Both the position numbers and the translations under genes were made by a program. Below the pieces are notes generated by a model, which had not been told where the DNA came from, did no database searches, and saw only the letters and a program-made list of their open reading frames with translations. From positions 1-33,350 of the forward strand of contig JAGLUZ010000038.1 in the NCBI GenBank assembly GCA_023134165.1: a stretch of 33,350 nt of DNA, read 5' to 3'. This document shows, one piece after another, positions 27,260 to 33,350 of this stretch. Position 1 is the first letter of the stretch. The number at the start of each line of letters is the position of its first letter. The DNA is from Deltaproteobacteria bacterium (lineage in GTDB: Bacteria; Desulfobacterota; GWC2-55-46; DRQE01).

Positions 27260-28135
27260 TTAGAGCTTTAATCCGCGAAGAAACCTTTTAAGCTCTCGTT
27301 TAATCTCAGGCCGTTTTAGTGCAAGCGTTATCTTTGCCTTTATAAATCCAGTCTTATCGCCTGCATCAAAACGTTCACCCTCGAATTCGTATGCATAAAC
27401 GTCTTCAGTCTTTAAAAGCCTTTTTATGGCATCGGTTAATTGAATCTCTCCGCCTTTGCCAGGTTTTGTCCTCTCTAAAGCTGTAAATATTCCAGGTGTT
27501 AGAATATATCTTCCTATTATAGCAAGGTTTGAGGGAGGATTCTTCTTTGGCTTCTCTACAAGGTCTGAGACCTTATAGAGTTTATCTCCAACCTTCTCAC
27601 CTTTTATAATTCCGTATAGATGGGCAGTCTTCTTTGGTACTCGCTGAATGGCAAGAATGCTGGAGTGTGTTTCCTTAAAGGCTCCGAGTAGTTGCTTCAT
27701 CGCAGGTACCTTAGAGTCAATTATATCATCTCCTAAGAAAACTGCAAATGGCTCGTCACCAACAAGCTTCTTTGCACAGAGTACGGCGTGACCTAGTCCA
27801 AGAGGTTTGGCTTGTTTTGCAAATGTGTAGTTGACAAATTCTGATATCTCTTGGACAAGACGGAGCATATCCTTCTTGCCCTTTTCTTTTAGTAAAAGCT
27901 CAAGCTCATAGGCCTCTTTAAAGTGATTTTTTATCGCTGATTTACCAGCTCCAGTAATGATGATTATCTCTTCTAGGTTTGAGGCCTTTGCCTCTTCAAT
28001 GGTGTACTGGATAAGGGGCTTATCCACTAGCGTGAGCATCTCTTTTGGGACGGCCTTTGTGGCAGGTAAAAACCTGGTTCCAAGCCCTGCGGCAGGGAAG
28101 ATGGCTTTTTTTATCTTTGTGGTATTTTTTGCGAT
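27260..28135 (-). CDS. galU: UTP-glucose-1-phosphate uridylyltransferase, apparently lacking a canonical start codon
   Basis: ORF track starts at 28039 (MLTLVDKPLIQ), but in-frame translation upstream gives AKNTTKIKKAIFPAAGLGTRFLPATKAVPKE, the conserved GalU N-terminus. Proposed start is ATC at 28133-28135; in-frame stop at 28154-28156. Confidence 0.9.
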   Translation of the reverse strand: MAKNTTKIKKAIFPAAGLGTRFLPATKAVPKEMLTLVDKPLIQYTIEEAKASNLEEIIIITGAGKSAIKNHFKEAYELELLLKEKGKKDMLRLVQEISEFVNYTFAKQAKPLGLGHAVLCAKKLVGDEPFAVFLGDDIIDSKVPAMKQLLGAFKETHSSILAIQRVPKKTAHLYGIIKGEKVGDKLYKVSDLVEKPKKNPPSNLAIIGRYILTPGIFTALERTKPGKGGEIQLTDAIKRLLKTEDVYAYEFEGERFDAGDKTGFIKAKITLALKRPEIKRELKRFLRGLKL

Positions 28136-28192
28136 AAGTCCCCCTTGTGAAACTTACTTGAAGGGTTGTTCTTAAAAGTTTAACTTACAAAA

Positions 28193-28221
28193 ATAATAAT
28201 TCTTTTTAGGTGATAAGTCAA
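28193..28221 (-). promoter_or_regulatory. Candidate sigma70 promoter for galU
   Basis: Minus strand TTGACT (28216-28221), 17-nt spacer, TATTAT (28193-28198). Confidence 0.65.
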
Positions 28222-28289
28222 GGTAGGTGTGTTTGTCTTAGGTGATGGTTGTTTTATCTCTTTGATAAAATGCTCACTTGTTGAGTGTT

Positions 28290-29651
28290 CTATCCAACTG
28301 GAGAGAAGTCAAAGGTGTAGTCAATTGTAAAGTCGCCAGCATTCTTTATGGCTCGGAACTTCCACATACGTATCCGACGCTTGATTGCATTCTCAAGGTC
28401 TGGAGATTTTAGTGAAGAACTAATGATACGGACATTTGTGACCTTACCTGCCTCTGATATTGTTATATCAACAGAGATTGAACCTCTGAGCATTGGGTCT
28501 TTTCTAAGGGCATTATTGTAGAGGTATTTAATTCCCCCGGAGTATCTCTTGATGACCATATCAACTTCTGCAATGTCACGAGCCCCAGAGCCGCTTTTCT
28601 TCCGCTTCTTCTTTGTCTTTTTAAATGCGGCCATCTTTGCTTTCTCAGCGAGCATCTCTTCCTCTGTCCGAGTCTCTGCGGTCTCAGAGTCGTAGAGTTC
28701 TTCGACGCTGTAGACTTTTTCAGCCCCGCTTAGTCCGTCAATTGAGTCCTCACTTGTGTAGGAACCTACGTCGGCTACAGCCATAAGTTGGTCAATATCA
28801 CGCCACGCACTATCACTACCAAAACTAGAGAGAAGGCCGCCTTTAGCACCGATTACGCCGAGGATGCCTTTCTTTTGCACTTTGTTGACAATCTTCTGCC
28901 GCTTATCAGTCATCTTCCGCTCAGGACGCTTCTCCTTAAGCGGAGTATCCTCAACTTCTTCCTCTTCCTTAACTTCCTCTTCTTTTGGTTTTTCTACAGC
29001 CTTTGGTGGTGCTTTTTTCTTTGGCTTTAGAATTAGCCTCGCAAATCTTTTGTCTAGTTTCTTCAGAGCCTCAATTGAGTTCTCTGGTTTTACAATCTCA
29101 ACGGAATTTAGGATAAGCACAAAGATGAAATGCACGGCAAAGGAGCCAATCAGAACAAATAGGAAGCTTCTTTCACCACCAGATAAAAATGGAATATTGT
29201 GTTTTATCTTTGGTGGCGGTGGAGGCAGGGTTACCTCTCTTGTGCCAAAGGTAATGGTAGCCTTGCCAGTGTTAATAGTAAGCTCAGTATCGCTTGAATA
29301 GGTTAGTACGTAAGAACTGCCTTTTTTGGGAAGCAGACCGAGCTCGATTAAATCTTCTATGCGGGCGGTGGTAAAGCCTTTTTTAATAGTTCCGCGCATA
29401 TCAGCGGTTAGGAGTACCTCAGCTGATACTGCTCCTGTCTTTGAGGTAAAACTAGGTATGAGGGTGTGAGCCTTAGGGCCACTATCGTCCTTTAGGTAAA
29501 GGTCACACTCTATATTAGTACCAAGGGAGAAACCTTTCTTAACCACAAACTCAGAGCTTGCGCGCTCTGGGCGTTCAATGGTTAGGAAAAGTTCTGTAAT
29601 TGTTTTAGATCCCTCGGCCTTAGGTTTCTTTGTTTTTAGCTCTTCAGTCAA
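28290..29651 (-). CDS. AgmX/PglI C-terminal (TonB-like) trans-envelope protein with cytoplasmic N-domain and one TM
   Basis: C-terminal IKRYSGGIKYLYNNALRKDPMLRGSISVDITISEAGKVTNVRIISSSLKSPDLENAIKRRIRMWKF matches the AgmX/PglI C-terminal style; TM FLFVLIGSFAVHFIFVLIL; K/E/P-rich spacer; next to ExbB/ExbD genes. Confidence 0.85.
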   Translation of the reverse strand: MTEELKTKKPKAEGSKTITELFLTIERPERASSEFVVKKGFSLGTNIECDLYLKDDSGPKAHTLIPSFTSKTGAVSAEVLLTADMRGTIKKGFTTARIEDLIELGLLPKKGSSYVLTYSSDTELTINTGKATITFGTREVTLPPPPPKIKHNIPFLSGGERSFLFVLIGSFAVHFIFVLILNSVEIVKPENSIEALKKLDKRFARLILKPKKKAPPKAVEKPKEEEVKEEEEVEDTPLKEKRPERKMTDKRQKIVNKVQKKGILGVIGAKGGLLSSFGSDSAWRDIDQLMAVADVGSYTSEDSIDGLSGAEKVYSVEELYDSETAETRTEEEMLAEKAKMAAFKKTKKKRKKSGSGARDIAEVDMVIKRYSGGIKYLYNNALRKDPMLRGSISVDITISEAGKVTNVRIISSSLKSPDLENAIKRRIRMWKFRAIKNAGDFTIDYTFDFSPVG

Positions 29652-29653
29652 TG

Positions 29654-30157
29654 TTAATTTGCCTTTAACGCTTTTCGTGTTACTGCAAGCGAAATATTAC
29701 TGTACCCAACTTGTCCGCATGTGAACATGAGGCGTTGGAGTAGTGCAAAGGGTATTGTACGGTCTCCCTGAAATACAACCTCTCTATCAAGTTCAAGCTC
29801 GGCATTTACCTCTGCGATAAATATACTTGTCTTGGCAAGCTCTTGGAGTTCGGCGTAGAGTGGGCTTATGATAGTCTCATTTGGGTCAATGTCTTTAATA
29901 TTTACGACCTGTTTACCCTCAACAATGATTACGTCCTGTGTAATCTGGATTGTAAGGCGAGGGCGCATGGCCTCCTCAGAGGTAGAGCTTGGGAGTTTAA
30001 AGGTAGTGGTCGCACTTGGGTTTTCTCGCTCAGTGCTAAAACTGACGAGGAGAAATATAAGGATAATGGTAAACATATCCATCAAAGAGTTTAGGTTTAG
30101 TGATGCAACCGTAGCTCCTCTTTTGTTGTGCCTTCTTTTCTCTGGTGAGTATGACAT
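29654..30157 (-). CDS. ExbD/TolR-family protein (paralog 1, canonical TM Asp)
   Basis: SLNLNSLMDMFTIILIFLLVSFS N-terminal TM with Asp; periplasmic ExbD-like domain. Confidence 0.87.
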   Translation of the reverse strand: MSYSPEKRRHNKRGATVASLNLNSLMDMFTIILIFLLVSFSTERENPSATTTFKLPSSTSEEAMRPRLTIQITQDVIIVEGKQVVNIKDIDPNETIISPLYAELQELAKTSIFIAEVNAELELDREVVFQGDRTIPFALLQRLMFTCGQVGYSNISLAVTRKALKAN

Positions 30158-30172
30158 ATCTACCTTTACGTG

Positions 30173-30685
30173 TTACTCGGAGATTTCTCCAACCGATACC
30201 ATGGGGAAGAGGTTTTGTTTTGTTGTAGTCTCGCCGTTTTTCACAAGTGCAATACGAGTGGCGTCCATTGTGTCAATTACAAGGTCATAAGGAGCATCTG
30301 CCTTAAAGAGCAGTACAACCTCCTCTTTTGTAGGGTGTTTTTTCTTAAGTTCTACAAGTTTTTTCTGTAGTGAAATAAAGTCAAATTTGCCGTCTTTTTT
30401 CTTTATAGTGGCAATTCTTTTTCCAAGCCCGCTAAAGGTAAAGCCCTTGGCAGTGAGCCCGATTGTTAGGATATCGTCCTCAGTTACTTTCTTATCAGAG
30501 GGTGCCTGCGGTGCCTTGGATTCCTGCGGCAGGTGGATCTCTATAATAGTAGTATTAACGAAGACAGCCGTCATGAGCAGAAACGGAATTATGACCATAA
30601 ATAGGTTCATAACAGGGGTAAGGTTAAGATCCCCGGCATCAGCGTCTACATTACGCTTTCTTCTACTCGTCGGTCTGTGAGCCAC
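30173..30685 (-). CDS. ExbD/TolR-family protein (paralog 2, Asn at the TM Asp position)
   Basis: DLNLTPVMNLFMVIIPFLLMTAVFVNTTIIEIHLP; Asn codon AAC at 30605-30607 (minus). Confidence 0.87.
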   Translation of the reverse strand: MAHRPTSRRKRNVDADAGDLNLTPVMNLFMVIIPFLLMTAVFVNTTIIEIHLPQESKAPQAPSDKKVTEDDILTIGLTAKGFTFSGLGKRIATIKKKDGKFDFISLQKKLVELKKKHPTKEEVVLLFKADAPYDLVIDTMDATRIALVKNGETTTKQNLFPMVSVGEISE

Positions 30686-31319
30686 TTTTATACTCCGTTG
30701 GTGGGTTATGAATAAGTAGGTTCATGAGCTTTACTGAGTACTCGTCAATTTCGTCAATTAATCTGTGAGCCTTTGATAAGAGGATTGTGTATGAGACAAG
30801 AAGCGGGATAGCGACAAAAAGACCAAATGCCGTGGTGTATAGAGCTATAGAGATACCACTTGCAAGGAGTGCGGCTTTTTGCGATGGATCTGCGTTTCCA
30901 ACAGCACTAAAGGCTTGGATAAGACCGTGGATTGTTCCAAGGAGACCAAGAAGTGTTGCGATATTAGCGGCAAGTGATAAGTAAGGCACGCGTTTTTCAA
31001 TCTCAGGCATAATTTCCATCGAGACCTCATCCACTGCGTGCTGAACCCCACGCTCGCCTTCTTTATAGCTAGAAAGGGCGGCTTCAAATACTCTTGGTAC
31101 TGGAGCCTTTGAGCCAACACAGAAAGAATGGGCTTTTTGAAAATCCCTCTCACGTATGCATTTACTGACCTTTTCCCATAAACCCTTTGTGTCAATTGAG
31201 TACCTAAATACTAGATGCATGACCCTCTCTACAACAATGGCCATACCTATGATAGAGACGCCTAGGATTAAGTATATAAACATTCCGCCGTCTCTGAAAA
31301 ATCCTGCTAGCAATTCCAT
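30663..31319 (-). CDS. ExbB/TolQ/MotA-family proton channel protein
   Basis: Three TM; EIEKRVPYLSLAANIATLLGLLGTIHGLIQAFSAVG and GISIALYTTAFGLFVAIPLLVSYTILLSKAHRLIDEIDEYS. Confidence 0.93.
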   Translation of the reverse strand: MELLAGFFRDGGMFIYLILGVSIIGMAIVVERVMHLVFRYSIDTKGLWEKVSKCIRERDFQKAHSFCVGSKAPVPRVFEAALSSYKEGERGVQHAVDEVSMEIMPEIEKRVPYLSLAANIATLLGLLGTIHGLIQAFSAVGNADPSQKAALLASGISIALYTTAFGLFVAIPLLVSYTILLSKAHRLIDEIDEYSVKLMNLLIHNPPTEYKSGSQTDE

Positions 31320-31388
31320 TCTTTAACCTCCTTCTTGATTATCCTTAATTATTCTTTGTATTATTTTATTGTATTAATTCTAATTCTA

Positions 31389-31685
31389 CTAATTATTCAT
31401 AGTACTGGCAGTTAATTCTGCCGGAAAAATAGGGGTAAGAAATTCTTGCCTAAAGCTTTTCTCCAAGACTGAGCCACCCCATAGTTTTGCCCTTGGTAGG
31501 ATAAAGATAGTACGCGGTTTTTCAATTGAGCCTTCAATCTTTATAACACGCTGAATTACCTTTATATCTTCCTTGATATTTAAAGGCTCACTTGAGCTCT
31601 GAGCAAATGAGGTAGTAGAGGAAAAAACTACCCACATGGCTAGTACCAGTGAGGCAAGTAATACTTTAGAGAGTACATTTATCAT
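31389..31685 (-). CDS. Small secreted/periplasmic protein of the ExbBD operon
   Basis: Translation from ATG at 31685 (MINVLSKVLLASLVLAMWVVFSSTTSFAQ signal peptide) overlaps the upstream stop as ATGA; the listed start at 31730 lies inside the upstream gene. Confidence 0.75.
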   Translation of the reverse strand: MINVLSKVLLASLVLAMWVVFSSTTSFAQSSSEPLNIKEDIKVIQRVIKIEGSIEKPRTIFILPRAKLWGGSVLEKSFRQEFLTPIFPAELTASTMNN

Positions 31686-32671
31686 CTTCTTTTTCTTTTT
31701 GCAACCCTTTGTTTTACGACCTCGTACCATACATTTACTTCGTCTTCTTTATAAGAGGTCTCGTCATCTTCAGAGTCCCATGTTGGACTTGCCCCTGCTC
31801 TTCTAAGGGCAAGGTATATCTTATAGTGCGTCATGGCCTTTGCGTAGTCCCGTTTATACATCTCGTAGATAATACCCATGTCTTTGTATGGTGCGGCAAG
31901 GGCTGGGTTATTTTCTATTATCTCTTCATAAAATTTTAAAGCAATATCAGCTTTACCGCTAAAGAGCAGTGCCTTTGCATAGGCACTGATTACCTGTGGG
32001 TACTCGTCTTTTAATTTGAGTGCTTTTTTAAGTTTTTTTGTTGCCTCTTCAACCTCTCCATGATTTAGCAGAAGAAGACCAAAATTATAATCTATCATAG
32101 CATTATCAGGTTCAATTTTTTCTGCTTTTTCATATAGTTCTTTTGCCTGTTTAAATTTACCATCAAGTTGGTGCAGGTTTGCAAGGTTTATAATCGTAGA
32201 GGCCTGTTTTTTTATAGTATTAGCATAGTTAAAGGCACGCATTGCTTTTTTCTTTTTTTTCTCTAGCATGTAGGTTTGCCCAAGAGCCGTGTAGACCTCT
32301 GAGGACTTAACACCTGCTCTAATGGTTGTGTAGAGTGATTTGCGAGCCTTCTTTGTCTCGTTTATCTGAAGATAGGCAAGGGCAAGATTAAAGTGAGCAG
32401 CATTAAAGCCAGGGACTTTTTTTGTAGCCGCCTCAAAATCAAAGAGTGCTTTCTCGGGAACAAAACGCATCTTACTCATGGCGTCATTAAATAGCATAAC
32501 AGCCTCGCGCATGACTTCCTTTGACTCAGCAGGCGGGGATACGTCCATTAAGGATAACCCCTTGGTGGTGGTATCTAGCTTCTCAGGCATTTTCTCTGAA
32601 GTGGAGGCGCACCCACTGCTGAGGAGAACAAAGGCACCAAAAAGAATTATATTTTTAAGTTTATTAGGCAT
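31682..32671 (-). CDS. TPR-repeat lipoprotein
   Basis: Lipobox LLSSGC; repeated TPR helices (AAHFNLALAYLQINETKKARKSLYTTIRAG, AMIDYNFGLLLLNHGEVEEATKKLKKALKLKDEYPQ). Confidence 0.9.
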   Translation of the reverse strand: MPNKLKNIILFGAFVLLSSGCASTSEKMPEKLDTTTKGLSLMDVSPPAESKEVMREAVMLFNDAMSKMRFVPEKALFDFEAATKKVPGFNAAHFNLALAYLQINETKKARKSLYTTIRAGVKSSEVYTALGQTYMLEKKKKKAMRAFNYANTIKKQASTIINLANLHQLDGKFKQAKELYEKAEKIEPDNAMIDYNFGLLLLNHGEVEEATKKLKKALKLKDEYPQVISAYAKALLFSGKADIALKFYEEIIENNPALAAPYKDMGIIYEMYKRDYAKAMTHYKIYLALRRAGASPTWDSEDDETSYKEDEVNVWYEVVKQRVAKRKRR

Positions 32672-32678
32672 AAAATTT

Positions 32679-33350
32679 TTATTTAAAGAAAATATTTAAC
32701 TCCACAGGTTTTGGGGTAATAAATATTAGGTCACTCTTGCCGCCTCCGGCAAAGCTCCTTTTATATAGGGCAGGCCTTAGGGTAGAGAGCTTGTCAACTG
32801 ACTTTTGAAAGAGCTCAACGTCAACTCTAGCAAGAGAGGCCTTAAAGGCATTCTCAAAGTATTTTATTGATTCGTCCTCAATTGGGAAGGCTTGTTCCTC
32901 TAAGAGGAAGTTATACTCATCAAGCTCCTCAGTATTTAGGTCATTTGGTCTCTCTGATTTTAGTAGTTTTTCCCGAAAGTTCTCAAAGATTAGTCCAATC
33001 TGGAAAAATGACTTTGGAATCAGCTCACCGACTCTTGTCTTTATAACATAAGAATAGTCATTTAGGAGTGTTCCCATGAGTTCTTGTTTCTTTTTAAGTG
33101 ACTCCTCAAAGGGTTGGACAATATTTATCGCCTCAAATTCATCTTGCTTGATTGTAGCCATATCAAAGCGAGCCTTTGCTAGAAGCGTTTTATTTATTGA
33201 ATCTGTTGCAAACTCGCCACTGAAGAGTTTGCCAAGGGTTACGGCCGCGGCCGAGGATTTGCCACTTAGAAGCTCTGCATTACCAATACGATAAATAGCC
33301 TCTGGGAGGCGAGCTGTAGAGATTATCTTTGTATCTAAGTAACTCTCTAA
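32679..33350 (-). CDS. TPR-like/helical protein, N-terminus outside the window
   Basis: The frame stays open from 33161 to the window edge (LESYLDTKIISTARLPEAIYRIGNAELLSGKSSAAAVTLGKLFSGEFATDSINKTLLASARFDMATIKQ); helical repeat character. Confidence 0.75.
   Translation of the reverse strand, partial: LESYLDTKIISTARLPEAIYRIGNAELLSGKSSAAAVTLGKLFSGEFATDSINKTLLAKARFDMATIKQDEFEAINIVQPFEESLKKKQELMGTLLNDYSYVIKTRVGELIPKSFFQIGLIFENFREKLLKSERPNDLNTEELDEYNFLLEEQAFPIEDESIKYFENAFKASLARVDVELFQKSVDKLSTLRPALYKRSFAGGGKSDLIFITPKPVELNIFFK

Noticed and set aside
28252-28270. TTTTATC-TCTTT-GATAAAA inverted repeat after the AgmX-like gene
   Set aside because: AT-only 7-bp stem apart from one G-C pair, no clear U-tract in the minus direction; too weak to call a terminator.
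28788-29301. Plus-strand ORFs of 80 and 145 aa
   Set aside because: Antisense to the AgmX/PglI-type gene; the Phe/Ser-rich stretch is the complement of the Lys/Glu-rich spacer.
1-33350. Mobile element, prophage, CRISPR or defence island
   Set aside because: No integrase, transposase, phage structural gene, restriction system or regularly spaced repeats seen; genes are housekeeping or envelope functions.

Overview
The window is a compact, gene-dense bacterial chromosome segment, AT-rich by eye. The style is deltaproteobacterial (Desulfobacterota, Myxococcota or SAR324-like); that placement is an inference from gene content only. I saw no rRNA, tRNA, CRISPR array, integrase or transposase. Left to right it holds: (i) an oligopeptide/dipeptide ABC importer on the minus strand (ATPase truncated by the window edge, two permeases, a solute-binding lipoprotein); (ii) a DUF4149-like membrane protein and a dodecin; (iii) a porin-like protein, a small PBP-like protein and a HAMP histidine kinase; (iv) a six-repeat NHL propeller and queF; (v) an ArsR repressor, a DUF2892 protein, an MMPL/RND exporter, a LolA-like protein and a DUF1302-like outer-membrane protein; (vi) an MBL-fold hydrolase; (vii) a minus-strand operon mcp-cheW-cheY-cheA-larB-larC behind a perfect-consensus sigma70 promoter; (viii) thiL, lon, hsp20 and galU; (ix) a minus-strand trans-envelope operon of TPR protein, TPR lipoprotein, small secreted protein, ExbB/TolQ, two ExbD/TolR and an AgmX/PglI-type TonB-like protein, resembling the Agl/Glt gliding-motor family. 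The observations I rate highest are: galU has no in-frame ATG/GTG/TTG upstream of its catalytic motif (a well-placed Shine-Dalgarno points to an ATC codon); one of the two ExbD paralogs has Asn in place of the conserved transmembrane Asp; the MCP tail carries 38-aa tandem repeats displaying FxFG motifs; and the ArsR promoter appears to contain its own operator and drive a near-leaderless mRNA.
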